Shown one piece after another: positions 42,506 through 51,197 of a DNA stretch of 64,000 nt. Made by a program: the position numbers and the translations under genes. The stretch is from Ardenticatenaceae bacterium (GTDB lineage Bacteria > Chloroflexota > Anaerolineae > Promineifilales > Promineifilaceae), in NCBI GenBank assembly GCA_020634455.1, contig JACKBQ010000002.1:248001-312000 (forward strand). Direction: 5' to 3'. The notes beneath the pieces are model-generated. The model was not told the origin of the DNA. It saw only the letters and a program-made list of their open reading frames with translations, and ran no database searches. Numbering within the stretch: the first letter of the stretch is position 1; every line of letters starts with the position of its first letter.

Positions 42506-43153
42506 TTACCCTTCAACAAACATATTTGCCAGCAGCATATCGGCAACGAGTGCCATCGTTTGTGCAGCTGGCGTCTGGTGCAGCGAGGCTGCCACATCCA
42601 CCAAATTCACTGGCGCTTCGCGCGGCACCATCATGCTTACCTTTGTAGTGACAGTTTGGTTGCCAAACCGGAAGCTGTTCACCGGCCGAGAACGGGGTCG
42701 CAGCCGCTGAATCTCTTCCCGCGTGCCGTAGAACAACGCCTGGCTGGGGCAAACCGAAGCGCACATCGGCTTCAGCCCCACAGAGGTGCGGTCATAGCAC
42801 ATATCGCACTTCATCATCAGATTCATCTCGTTGTTCATTTTGGGCACGCCAAACGGACAGGCCAGCACGCAGTTATTACAGGCAATACAGCGTGGCTTGC
42901 GAGCGGTCTGCACCACGCCATCGGCCGTGCGCTTAATGGCATCGGCCGGGCACACCTCGGCGCAGGTAGGCGAATCGCAGTGCATACAAATCACCGGCAC
43001 CGTTTGCGGCGAGGCGTTGCGATCTACATAGTCCAGCTGAATCATCGACTGCCCTTTGTGCGTGTCGCATTCCGTACACGCCTGCACACACGCCTGGCAG
43101 CCAATACAGCGGCTGGGGTCCATAAAAAATTCCATTTCTGCCGGCTTAGGCAT
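42506..43153 (-). CDS. Four-cluster ferredoxin subunit (DmsB/NrfC-like)
   Basis: 215 residues with four Cys groups: CIGCQACVQACTEC, CMHCDSPTCAEVCP, CIACNNCVLACP and CDMCYDRT...CASVCP, binding up to four [4Fe-4S] clusters. It is the usual electron-transfer partner of molybdopterin oxidoreductases. It overlaps the catalytic subunit gene by 8 bp. The C-terminal ~50 residues lie outside the cluster domain. Confidence 0.93.
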   Translation of the reverse strand: MPKPAEMEFFMDPSRCIGCQACVQACTECDTHKGQSMIQLDYVDRNASPQTVPVICMHCDSPTCAEVCPADAIKRTADGVVQTARKPRCIACNNCVLACPFGVPKMNNEMNLMMKCDMCYDRTSVGLKPMCASVCPSQALFYGTREEIQRLRPRSRPVNSFRFGNQTVTTKVSMMVPREAPVNLVDVAASLHQTPAAQTMALVADMLLANMFVEG

Positions 43154-45362
43154 TGCCCACCACCTTTTTCACCCGTACGGCACACACTTTATACTCAGGT
43201 ATTTTGGAAATTGGATCCTGTGCCGAAATGGTTAACTGGTTGGCCGATTTGCGGCCTGGCCAGTGATAAGGAATAAAAATTGTGTCTGGGCGGATTGTAT
43301 TTACCACCAGTGCGCGTAAAGTCGTATCGCCTCGTCTCGTTTCGGCCGTCACCCAATCGCCGTCGCTAACCTCCAGTTTATCCGCCAACGAAGGGTGCAT
43401 TTCGATGCGTGGTTCCGGATAATTATCCACCAGCGGGCCAATGCGCCGGGTTTGTGTGCCAGACAAGAACTGGCTAACAACGCGCCCCGTCGTAAGCATC
43501 AGCGGATAGTCGTCATCCACATCTTCGGTAGGCGGCGTGTAGGGAGCCACGTTAAAACGCGCCTTGCCGTCGGGGAAATAAAAGGGACCACTGCCCTGCG
43601 CCACAGGATTCCAGGAGCCAGGTTCAAAAAGGCGTGGCGTGCCGGTGTGGTCGTCGTCGGGGCAAGGCCAAAAGACGCCATTTTGCGCTTCCAGCTTCTC
43701 GTAGGTGATGCCAGAATAGTCAGCAATGCCTCCTTTGGACGCTCGTCCTAATTCGGCAAACATTTCAGCCGGGTTCTTAAAAGTGAACCCTTTTTCCCGG
43801 CCCAGTGCTTTGGCAATATCTTGAATGATTTTCCAATCCTCACGAGCGTCTCCGGGGCAATCCACGGCTTTGTTGATTTTGATGACGCGCCCTTCGGCTG
43901 TGGTGACGGTGCCTTCATCTTCTTCGTGCAGCGAACCAGGCAGGACAATATCAGCGTAGCGGGCGGTTTCATTGAGAAAGAAATCAATTGCAACGTAAAA
44001 ATCCAGCTTTTCCAGCTGGGCACGCACAAAGTTGTTGTCTGGCAAGGAAACGACTGGGTTGAAGCAAATAGAGAGCAATCCTTTAATTTCGCCCTGATCA
44101 ATTTTGCGGAAAATTTCATAGGCATCGACGCCCGGTTGAGGCAGATCATTGGGGTCCATGTCCCAGACATCAGCCACGTAGGCGCGGTGTTCAGGATTGC
44201 CCAGGTCACGCGCGCCGGGAAGCTGGTCACACTTTTGACCATGTTCACGTCCGCCCTGCCCGTTACCTTGCCCGGTGATGGTGGCATAGCCGCAGTTTTC
44301 ACGGCCGATCCGCCCTGAGGCCAATACCATGTTGATCGCGCCCATGACGTTTTGCACGCCGTGGCTGTGGTGCTCGATGCCCCTGGCGTGCATGAGGAAG
44401 CTGGTGCTGGCTTGCCCCCACCACTCTGCCGCCTGACGGATGCCTTTTTCGGCAATACCGGTGACGACGGCCGTTTTGGGCGGCGTCCACTGCTCTACAT
44501 GCTCAGATAATGCCTCAAAGCCAACGGTATGGTTGTTGATAAAATCGTGATCGAGCCAATCGTTCTTAATCATCAGGTGCAGGATGCCGTTGAAGAGGGC
44601 AATGTCGCGGCCTGGCTTGACGGGCAAGAAGAGGTCACAGGTGCGGGCAATGGGGGTGACGCGCGGATCAACGACGATGATTTTGGCACCGTGTTCGCGT
44701 GCTTGCCAGACGTAATCGGTGGTGATGGGGGCACACTCGGCCACGTTGGCGCCGCTAATCCAAATCAGTTCCGCGCCCAGGATGTCGTTCCAGGGGTTGG
44801 CGGCGCGGTCGATGCCGAACGCTTTTTTGTTTCCGGCGGCGGCGCTAACCATGCAAAGACGGCCGTTATAATCAATATTGGCCGTGCGTAAACTCATGTG
44901 GGCAAACTTCCCCATCAGGTACGCTTTTTCTGTCGTCAGGCTGGCGCCGCTGAGAATTGAGAAGGCATCACGGCCGTATTCCGTCTGAATGCGCTCAATC
45001 TCATCGGCAACGCGGCGAATGGCCTGGTCATAGTCCATCGCCTTAAAGCCGCCAGGGGCAGAGGCGTCTCGCTCGTAGGCGTGAAGCAGCCGGTCCGGGT
45101 GTGCGCCTTGCAGGTAGCGCTTGACCCCTTTGGGGCACAGCTTGCCCCGGTTGAAGGGAAACTCATACCAGGGTTCAAAGCCAATCACCTCATTATCTTT
45201 AACTTTAAGCTGAATGCCACACTGCTGACCACAAAAGCAGCAGTGGGTCTTGACTAATTTATCGGGCTCGACCCCGGTGTCTAAGCGCACGCCGCGCGTG
45301 TAGGCCAACGTGGGACCAAAGGGGTCTTTGACAGAAATCGAATCGAGGGAGATATTTGACAT
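43146..45362 (-). CDS. Molybdopterin oxidoreductase catalytic subunit, NasA/NarB-like
   Basis: 738 residues. N-terminal [4Fe-4S] motif HCCFCGQQCG...LCPKG (residues ~40-80), then the bis-MGD domains. The Mo-ligand region NGRLCMVSA has Cys at the position used by NapA/NasA-type nitrate reductases; GANVAECAPIT also resembles assimilatory nitrate reductases. No Tat signal, so the enzyme stays in the cytoplasm. Nitrate reduction is the best guess, but formate-dehydrogenase-like activity of the same superfamily is possible. Its partners (ferredoxin, Rieske, NarI-like) suggest a respiratory rather than an assimilatory task. Confidence 0.88.
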   Translation of the reverse strand: MSNISLDSISVKDPFGPTLAYTRGVRLDTGVEPDKLVKTHCCFCGQQCGIQLKVKDNEVIGFEPWYEFPFNRGKLCPKGVKRYLQGAHPDRLLHAYERDASAPGGFKAMDYDQAIRRVADEIERIQTEYGRDAFSILSGASLTTEKAYLMGKFAHMSLRTANIDYNGRLCMVSAAAGNKKAFGIDRAANPWNDILGAELIWISGANVAECAPITTDYVWQAREHGAKIIVVDPRVTPIARTCDLFLPVKPGRDIALFNGILHLMIKNDWLDHDFINNHTVGFEALSEHVEQWTPPKTAVVTGIAEKGIRQAAEWWGQASTSFLMHARGIEHHSHGVQNVMGAINMVLASGRIGRENCGYATITGQGNGQGGREHGQKCDQLPGARDLGNPEHRAYVADVWDMDPNDLPQPGVDAYEIFRKIDQGEIKGLLSICFNPVVSLPDNNFVRAQLEKLDFYVAIDFFLNETARYADIVLPGSLHEEDEGTVTTAEGRVIKINKAVDCPGDAREDWKIIQDIAKALGREKGFTFKNPAEMFAELGRASKGGIADYSGITYEKLEAQNGVFWPCPDDDHTGTPRLFEPGSWNPVAQGSGPFYFPDGKARFNVAPYTPPTEDVDDDYPLMLTTGRVVSQFLSGTQTRRIGPLVDNYPEPRIEMHPSLADKLEVSDGDWVTAETRRGDTTLRALVVNTIRPDTIFIPYHWPGRKSANQLTISAQDPISKIPEYKVCAVRVKKVVGNA

Positions 45363-45441
45363 TTTTTACCTTTTGGAAGCTGGAGATTGGCGAGCTATGG
45401 TTGCTAAAATCGATAGATACCATCGCCAATCTCTTTCTCTT

Positions 45442-46593
45442 TTAAGCGTGGAAGTTGCGAGCGTCTTCTTCTCCTAAAGGGCCATCGCCCAGGCCGGGGT
45501 TGACGTAGGTGGGAGTAGGCGGTGTTGTGGTGTGGGTGGGTACGGCCGTTCCGCCCTGAGCTGTTTGCCAAAGCTGCCCCTGCGCTTGCGCCACTACCGC
45601 CCGGCGGCAGGGTGGGCAAATCCACTGATAATGCCCTACGTCGCTGTCTGGCACTTCATAATCGTATCCCAGCTCTTTCTCAACTTGAATCAAGTCGTTG
45701 ATGTGCATCAGTGAGGAAAAAGGGTGACCGCAGCGGCGGCAGAGCGCAGCTTCTTCACGTTCGCCGACTTCTTTGTAAAAGCGCACGCCGAGCTGCGCCG
45801 GACGCTGGAAGATGTGGAAAAATTTGCCAAATGGCAGCCACAAAAAGGTCACAATCACGGTGATAGCGTGCAAGATGGCAATGAAGTCGTAAGCGTAACC
45901 GCGCATCCAGGTGTAGCTGGCGGTAAGCATCAGTCCGCTGAGACTGACGGCAAAGAGCAAAAACAGGGGCAAAAAATCTTCGACAAAAAGCTGTAGCGCC
46001 GCTGCCCCTTCATCCCGCATGCGGCGGCGCATGGCCAACATGACGCCTGCAATAACAATGAAGGAAGACCAGACCAGTCCGTGGAAGGCAAAGAAGGCAA
46101 AGATGGAATCGATGGAAAAGGTGAACGTGGGAAAGCCAAAAACAAAGGCTTGATAAAGAGTTAAATCATCGGGGATGGATTCAAAGTGCAGCCAGCCAAA
46201 AACAAGGGGAAAGGTGATGGCGATGGCGATAATGCAGCCCCACATAATGAGCAGGTGGGTGATGCCACGCAGTTTGCCACGAGCCAGGATGAAGCGGTTG
46301 ATGAGAATGTCGTTGAAGACGTGGCTGACCCAGGTGCGGGCGTTTTGAGAGCGGTGGCCACCCTTAAAAAATGTCTGCCAACCGCGTTTCCAGTAAACGG
46401 CCGTTGGCGGGCGCTGTAACCACATAGCGTAGCGATAGGTCAAACCAAAAGTAGCAAAAAGGACGGCAACGGTGTAGGCAACGAGGGCGGCATCAAAGTG
46501 GGCCAAATTGCGCGAACCAACAAGGATGAGCAAACCAAGCATGAAGGTTGTTCCCACTCCCCAACTCGTGGCTTTAACAACTTCCTGACGCAT
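45442..46593 (-). CDS. NarI/HdrE-like membrane subunit with C-terminal zinc-ribbon-like tail
   Basis: The start is the ATG at 46593 with GAGG upstream. About 383 residues: six or seven membrane helices, with His residues inside the helices (HLLIMWG, FHGLVW, LHAIT) suited to bind haem b, as in NarI or HdrE. The C-terminal ~100 residues are soluble with two CxxC pairs (CRRCG, CPPCR) about 40 residues apart, a rubredoxin or zinc-ribbon-like site, then a Thr/Pro-rich tail. First gene of the operon; probably exchanges electrons with quinone. Confidence 0.75.
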   Translation of the reverse strand: MRQEVVKATSWGVGTTFMLGLLILVGSRNLAHFDAALVAYTVAVLFATFGLTYRYAMWLQRPPTAVYWKRGWQTFFKGGHRSQNARTWVSHVFNDILINRFILARGKLRGITHLLIMWGCIIAIAITFPLVFGWLHFESIPDDLTLYQAFVFGFPTFTFSIDSIFAFFAFHGLVWSSFIVIAGVMLAMRRRMRDEGAAALQLFVEDFLPLFLLFAVSLSGLMLTASYTWMRGYAYDFIAILHAITVIVTFLWLPFGKFFHIFQRPAQLGVRFYKEVGEREEAALCRRCGHPFSSLMHINDLIQVEKELGYDYEVPDSDVGHYQWICPPCRRAVVAQAQGQLWQTAQGGTAVPTHTTTPPTPTYVNPGLGDGPLGEEDARNFHA

Positions 46594-46642
46594 AAGCACC
46601 TCATTATTAATCGTTGAATATTGATAATCGGCGAATTGTTAC

Positions 46643-46665
46643 CTCTCAAATCAAACGTTTGAGAG
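46643..46665. promoter_or_regulatory. Inverted repeat upstream of molybdoenzyme operon
   Basis: CTCTCAAA/TTTGAGAG with a 7-nt centre; the inner TCAAACGTTTGA is a perfect 12-bp palindrome. It lies ~50 bp before the first operon gene in an AT-rich region and could be an operator. It is not an FNR box (TTGAT-N4-ATCAA). Confidence 0.45.
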
Positions 46666-46803
46666 ATAATCTACAATATCATAATAATCATATAAAACAA
46701 CGAGATGTTTGTTGAGGGCTGATGATTAAATAATTGTCATAAGTGCACCCTTAGTCTTACGGAACTGGGCTTTATTTAGCGGCAATTTTTTAATACCCGT
46801 CCC

Positions 46804-47040
46804 TTAATAACCACGCCAACCAGAGGCACTATCGTCTTGCCACCACTCGGATCCATCTGCGTGCCGATTCGCGTAAACCCATAAGGCCATAGACCCAAAT
46901 ATCAAGCTTAAAAAGATAAATAAGACTACGAAAACAATATCCGGCAATCCATAATAGATGTTTAAAATAAGTAGTAGCGGAATCAATCCGCCAACCAAGG
47001 CAAAACGACGATAGGTTTTGTTGCTAACTATTTTTTTCAT
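46804..47040 (-). CDS. Small two-helix membrane protein
   Basis: 78 residues: basic N-terminus (MKKIVSNKTYRRF), two membrane helices (residues ~13-30 and 34-57), then a polar, Trp-rich tail (SEWWQDDSASGWRGY). Its start overlaps the GreA-like gene by 4 bp (ATGA), so it is translationally coupled. No family recognised. Confidence 0.6.
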   Translation of the reverse strand: MKKIVSNKTYRRFALVGGLIPLLLILNIYYGLPDIVFVVLFIFLSLIFGSMALWVYANRHADGSEWWQDDSASGWRGY

Positions 47041-47579
47041 GCGAATGTCAATTCTGGTGTATCAAAGGCATATTGCCAGATTCCGACTTGCAAGAGCTTT
47101 CCCTGGACTGTACCAGCTTCGATCTCGTAGCTGAATTCGGTTCCATCTTCTCTACCGTAGATGGCTTTGCCTAAGGCAGAATTGGGCGAAATGGGAATTG
47201 CGTCGTTTAGAAAAGATTGTTCTAGTAAGGCCAGTTCATGGGTAGTTGTAAGGACAACAGTCAACAATTCTTGTTCGCCAGAGGGATACATAAGGGTCAG
47301 AACAATTCGATGGCCAAGAGAAACCGTATCAGTTTGCTCGGGTTCTGCCGTTACCACCGCCTCCCGGAGAAAAGCCTTTATTTCCCGGAGGCGGTTTTCC
47401 ATGATCTGAACGTTTGTTTGTGTTTCTAATAGAAAACCGTCCTGGAACCCATCTCCAGAATCGCCCTGTGCCAAATCAACCAACCCTTCCTGAGTTTCTG
47501 AGATCGCTTTCTCTAGCTGGTCTCTTTTGCGCGTTAAAAGCATATGACCAAGCGGTGTAATCATCGTTTCTTTGTTCAT
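47037..47579 (-). CDS. GreA/GreB-like protein
   Basis: 180 residues with the Gre layout: an N-terminal coiled-coil (LLTRKRDQLEKAISETQEG...IMENRLREIKAFLREA) and a C-terminal FKBP-like part (DTVSLGHRIVLTL...ISPNSALGKAIYG). The acidic tip Asp-Glu pair needed to stimulate RNA cleavage is not clear. It may be a Gre-fold transcription modulator akin to Rnk or GfhI rather than true GreA. Coupled to a small membrane protein. Confidence 0.7.
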   Translation of the reverse strand: MNKETMITPLGHMLLTRKRDQLEKAISETQEGLVDLAQGDSGDGFQDGFLLETQTNVQIMENRLREIKAFLREAVVTAEPEQTDTVSLGHRIVLTLMYPSGEQELLTVVLTTTHELALLEQSFLNDAIPISPNSALGKAIYGREDGTEFSYEIEAGTVQGKLLQVGIWQYAFDTPELTFA

Positions 47580-47788
47580 TTATCCACCTATTTAATATGA
47601 TCTAATACGGCCGTTTCCTAACAAATCCATTGGGGCGGTACGGCCGTTACAAAAACTGGCTTCAGAACATCATTTTTTTTGATGGCGTAGGCTCCACCCA
47701 CCGGCAGCCTGAACACCAAACGGGGCCATTGCACCAAACGCTGGGTGGCCCATGTGAGCAGTTTTACCTGACTATTGAAACTTTTGAT

Positions 47789-48397
47789 CTATACCGGGCA
47801 TTCCGCTTCATCTCTTTGCCAAATGATTAATGGCGGGGCCAGGGCTGAGGACAGCAGCATGGCATATCCCTTATGCTGCACCACATCTGCCTCTGTAATG
47901 AAGATGGGATTAAGAAGCGAATCATGGTCGATTAAAGCCGATTCAGGCAATTTAGCCACTTCACGAACCAATGCCTGGTCTAGCGCCTCCGCCAAAGCGT
48001 TGAGCGCCGCGGAACGACTTCTGACCAATATGAGAAGATTCGTTTTGGCAATGGTAGCGGGGTCTATTTCAGCTGGAGAGGTGGCCTGAGTCGTTTCTTC
48101 AATTAGATAAACAGAAAGTACGCGATCGTCGCTTGATGCCAAAAGGTAAGCCGCACCCTGCATCAAGCCAACCCTCAATCTCTTTAGAAAGAGCATGTCC
48201 TGGAACGGCCGTTCCTCATTACTTCTTTTGATTTTGACGCGAGCTGTTGGCAAATAAGCGCGATCCAAAGCATGGCTGCAAATTGTCTCCACAATATCTT
48301 GCAAATGCATCATATTGAGGTCGGCAAAGGCCACCTCCGTCTCATCCCGTACCATCATCATCATTGGCCTCTCGTAAACTGTGCCTTTATTGGACAC
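47789..48397 (-). CDS. Unrecognised soluble protein
   Basis: 202 residues from the ATG at 48397; an internal run MMMMVRDETEV at 48364 follows GAGAGG and may be the real start. Mixed alpha/beta, no signal peptide or membrane helix, one Cys at residue 40 and one at 201. Segments such as LLILVRSRSAALNALAEALDQALVREV suggest a Rossmann-like or roadblock-type fold, but no family is recognised. A 210-bp spacer with a T8 run separates it from the GreA-like gene. Confidence 0.5.
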   Translation of the reverse strand: MSNKGTVYERPMMMMVRDETEVAFADLNMMHLQDIVETICSHALDRAYLPTARVKIKRSNEERPFQDMLFLKRLRVGLMQGAAYLLASSDDRVLSVYLIEETTQATSPAEIDPATIAKTNLLILVRSRSAALNALAEALDQALVREVAKLPESALIDHDSLLNPIFITEADVVQHKGYAMLLSSALAPPLIIWQRDEAECPV

Positions 48398-48518
48398 ACC
48401 TTACCATGCGGCAAACGAAAAACGCATAGATTTAGGCTACAAAGGTATGAAAAAGGTATGAAAATGTAGAAGGGGGTTCTTCTAGGCGGCCGAGGAATTG
48501 ACCTTGTGCGACTCAGCC

Positions 48519-49226
48519 TCAGGCTGAGGATTCAGGACAGACAAGCATGTAGCCAACGCCTGTATGGGTAACAATGTGCCGCGGGTTGGCTGGATCAGGT
48601 TCTAGCTTGCGGCGTAGGTAGCGGATATAGGCACGCAGATAATCGATATCATCCCGATATTCTGGACCCCAAACCGCGACGAGCAGCTGACTGTGCAGCA
48701 TGACTTGATTTTTATGCAAAGCAAGCTCGCGCAGCAGATTGAACTCAGTTTTAGTCAGGGAAACGCTCTGTTCGGCAACCGTAACGCGATAGCGTGCTAA
48801 ATCAATGTGCAGCTGGCCACAAATGATTTCTGCCTGATCCGCCGTGACGGTTGACTGCATTCGCTTTAGTAAAACTCGAATGCGCGCCAATAGCTCTTTG
48901 GCGTTGAATGGTTTGGTTACGTAATCATCTGCGCCGGCATCAAAGCCTTGCAGCAGGTCAACTTCTTGATCTCTAGCCGTGAGCATAATGATGGGCACGT
49001 TGGAAAATTGGCGAATGCGTTCTGCCACCTGGAACCCGTCCAGTTCGCCGGGAAGCATGATGTCCAGGAGGATGAGGTCGGGCTGCTCCAGGGCTGCCAT
49101 CCCTATGGCCGTTTTCCCATCACTGGCGGCCACAACGGTAAAACCAGTAGCCACAAGCAGCTCTTGTGCCAAGCGCACTAGCTTCGGTTCGTCGTCAACA
49201 ATCAAGATTTTTGGGGAGGGTGTCAT
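48519..49226 (-). CDS. OmpR-type response regulator
   Basis: 235 residues: receiver domain (IVDDEP, phospho-Asp in LILLDIMLPGELDG, TKPF Lys) and a winged-helix DNA-binding domain (SLTKTEFNLLRELAL, DDIDYLRAYIRYLRRKLE, GVGYML). It follows the kinase gene by 21 bp and is its partner. Targets unknown; the divergent MarR operon and the molybdoenzyme operon are close by. Confidence 0.93.
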   Translation of the reverse strand: MTPSPKILIVDDEPKLVRLAQELLVATGFTVVAASDGKTAIGMAALEQPDLILLDIMLPGELDGFQVAERIRQFSNVPIIMLTARDQEVDLLQGFDAGADDYVTKPFNAKELLARIRVLLKRMQSTVTADQAEIICGQLHIDLARYRVTVAEQSVSLTKTEFNLLRELALHKNQVMLHSQLLVAVWGPEYRDDIDYLRAYIRYLRRKLEPDPANPRHIVTHTGVGYMLVCPESSA

Positions 49227-49247
49227 GAGTTAAAGTGTTGTCTTTCT

Positions 49248-50153
49248 TTATTGAGCATCGGCTGCATCTTGATCCTCACCTGTGCTTAGGCCGTGACGCG
49301 GCAGCGAAAAATGGAGCGTAGTTCCCTCCCCGATTTTACTTTCAGCCCAGATACGGCCGTTATGCGCTTCCACCAGCTCTCGGGATACTGGCAAACCCAG
49401 GCCAATCCCCGGCACTGTACGGCCGTATGGCAAGCGGCCACGGAAATATTTATCGAACAACGGGATCATATCTTCGGGGGAGATGCCCACGCCTTGATCG
49501 GCAATGCTAACCACCACGTCTTCCCTACGAATGACGCCGCGAATAACAATCAACCCACCATCTGGCGAATATTTCACCCCATTATCGAGAATATTACGCA
49601 AAACCTGCTTGAGGCGGCGCGGGTCGGCGTCTACCAGTGGAAAGTCAGGCGGAAAGTCCAACAAAAAACGATGCGCCGTTGCCCGCTGCTGCATTTCATC
49701 AATGACTTCCTGTGCCAGGCGTGATAGTCGTAATGGTTGCGGCTCGATTGCTAATAAGCCAGCTTCAATTCGTGTGGTATCGAGAATTTCGCTGATCATC
49801 GTCTGCAAATTATCTACCTCTTCAGCAATAAGCTGTAGAAACTGGCGACGCTTTTCTTCAGGCCAAGATACCTCTTCTAGAAGCATAGCAGTTACATACC
49901 CTTTGACGGCCGCCAGGGGCGTACTGAGCTCATGCGATAGGATGGCTAACGCTTCAGAACGCAAACGATCTGATTCTAGATCGTCATTGATTAATTTCGG
50001 TTCCATCATAACAACTTTGTGTCTATCTCTAGCAATCTTCAGATGGCCAGAGAACGATTTACCAGGTGACATCTCGCCACCACTTGACATATCCACTTTG
50101 TTAGCCGCAATTATATCCCCGAGCGGCAGGCTCACAAAGCGTCCTATAAACAA
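49248..50153 (-). CDS. Sensor-less histidine kinase
   Basis: 301 residues. No membrane helix or recognised sensor domain in the first ~70 residues; then HisKA with phospho-His in LSHELSTPLAAVKGY, and HATPase with N-box NILDNGVKYS, DQGVGI and GIGLGL. A downstream ATG (MMEPKLINDD) could be the true start. The signal must come from another protein or from the short N-terminus. Divergent from the marR-type gene, with 93 bp between them. Confidence 0.88.
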   Translation of the reverse strand: MFIGRFVSLPLGDIIAANKVDMSSGGEMSPGKSFSGHLKIARDRHKVVMMEPKLINDDLESDRLRSEALAILSHELSTPLAAVKGYVTAMLLEEVSWPEEKRRQFLQLIAEEVDNLQTMISEILDTTRIEAGLLAIEPQPLRLSRLAQEVIDEMQQRATAHRFLLDFPPDFPLVDADPRRLKQVLRNILDNGVKYSPDGGLIVIRGVIRREDVVVSIADQGVGISPEDMIPLFDKYFRGRLPYGRTVPGIGLGLPVSRELVEAHNGRIWAESKIGEGTTLHFSLPRHGLSTGEDQDAADAQ

Positions 50154-50181
50154 AATTGTCCCAGCCTGTAATAAAAAGCGC

Positions 50182-50232
50182 TTGACAAATGAAAAATTAC
50201 GTCTATTATCTAATCTAATTAGGATTCCAAAC
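50182..50232 (+). promoter_or_regulatory. marR-type promoter and operator
   Basis: TTGACA (50182-50187), 16-bp spacer, TATTAT (50204-50209). The sequence ATTAGGATTCCAAAC at 50218-50232 matches 12 of 15 positions of the perfect palindrome at 50871-50885, so autoregulation is likely. Confidence 0.65.
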
Positions 50233-50245
50233 TATTAGCGATGTT

Positions 50246-50851
50246 ATGAATGATTTTGTTTTTGACCCCAACACCCACGAAAGTCATATTGATCACAAGA
50301 TTGTGTTTGCTTTAGAGCGCCTATCGCAACTGTTTCGCATTCAATCGTGGGAGGCAAACAAGCAATTTCAACTAAGCCCGCTGCAAATGCAGATTGTGAC
50401 CACCCTTCGCTTTCAGCCCCACCTGGATTCGGTAACGGCCGTTGCCAGCTATCTCCAGCTCACCAACGCCACGGTGAGTGACGCTGTCCGGGTATTGAAC
50501 CAGAAGCAATACGTAGAAAAACGGCCTGACCCGGAAGACGGCCGTCGTCATCACCTCACCCTTACCGTGGCTGGAGCGAACATTGCCGAAGAACTTTCCC
50601 TCTTTGCCAACCAGATTGGTGAATTTGTGTCCCTCCTCCCCAATCAGGCTGTTTTCCTGGAATCCTTGCTGCAGTTGATGCAGCTATTACAGGAGAATGG
50701 GTTTATTCCCTTGCAGCAAATGTGTACCACCTGTCGCCACTTAGTCCGCCCAGAAGGTGACGGGGCGGCCTACTATTGCCAACTGCTGGACAAGCCCTTG
50801 GCAGCCCGTGATTTGCGCGTTTATTGTCCTGAATATGAGACGGCCGTCTGA
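50246..50851 (+). CDS. MarR-type regulator with C-terminal four-Cys domain
   Basis: 201 residues. Winged helix with LSPLQMQIVTTLRFQP, LTNATVSDAVRVLNQKQYVEKRPDPEDGRRHH (recognition helix and wing), then an extra C-terminal domain C-x2-C-x14-C-x15-C (CTTC ... YYC ... VYC). The four Cys could hold Zn or an Fe-S cluster and sense oxygen, NO or thiol stress. Operators of the same sequence lie before this gene and before the DUF2024-protoglobin genes that follow, making it their probable regulator. Confidence 0.85.
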   Translation: MNDFVFDPNTHESHIDHKIVFALERLSQLFRIQSWEANKQFQLSPLQMQIVTTLRFQPHLDSVTAVASYLQLTNATVSDAVRVLNQKQYVEKRPDPEDGRRHHLTLTVAGANIAEELSLFANQIGEFVSLLPNQAVFLESLLQLMQLLQENGFIPLQQMCTTCRHLVRPEGDGAAYYCQLLDKPLAARDLRVYCPEYETAV

Positions 50852-50870
50852 TATTTTTTTGAATTATTTA

Positions 50871-50885
50871 ATTAGGATTCCTAAT
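50871..50885 (+). promoter_or_regulatory. Palindromic MarR-type operator before DUF2024 gene
   Basis: ATTAGGATTCCTAAT, a perfect palindrome around a central T, 24 bp before the DUF2024 start. Shares its left 12 bases with the site in the marR-type promoter. Confidence 0.7.
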
Positions 50886-50908
50886 ATTTTTACAAAGGAG
50901 TGTAGCTG

Positions 50909-51184
50909 ATGAATTGTGATGTTTTTGATACGTATGTGACTAAGCCAGGCGGGGAACAAATGCATTTTGACATTATTGTGCCCTCTGGCACTCAACAGAA
51001 GACGGTGTTGACCTATGGTCAAGCCTATTTGGCGCAGGTCGGGGTTAGCGACGGCGAGGTGACAACCGAACAGTGCCGCTTTTGCCACGTGGAGCAGGCC
51101 ACGCCAGAGATGCAGCAAGCGATTGAACAGAAAGGTTATTTTATCCTGGCGATGGAAGGCTGTCCGCCCGTCGCCGCCAATTAA
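50909..51184 (+). CDS. DUF2024 family protein
   Basis: 91 residues, the family's usual size: DVFDTYVTK, MHFDIIVP, TYGQAYL and CRFCHVE followed by QKGYFILAMEGCP. The CxxCH-like CRFCH motif could bind a metal. AAAGGAG precedes the ATG. Structure known for the family, function not. Followed after 13 bp by the protoglobin gene and preceded by a MarR-type operator. Confidence 0.85.
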   Translation: MNCDVFDTYVTKPGGEQMHFDIIVPSGTQQKTVLTYGQAYLAQVGVSDGEVTTEQCRFCHVEQATPEMQQAIEQKGYFILAMEGCPPVAAN

Positions 51185-51197
51185 GTGGAGGTTATGC

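Noticed and set aside
42071..43276. 401-residue plus-strand ORF opposite the Rieske and ferredoxin genes
   Set aside because: It is antisense to two well-supported genes, rich in His/Arg/Gln without domain logic, and has no ribosome site; a by-product of GC-rich codon usage.
43748..44455. 235-residue minus-strand ORF within the Mo subunit gene
   Set aside because: Out-of-frame reading of the catalytic subunit; low-complexity Ser/Pro/Lys sequence.
49504..50238. 244-residue plus-strand ORF opposite the histidine kinase
   Set aside because: Ser/Arg-rich antisense frame of a clear HisKA-HATPase gene.
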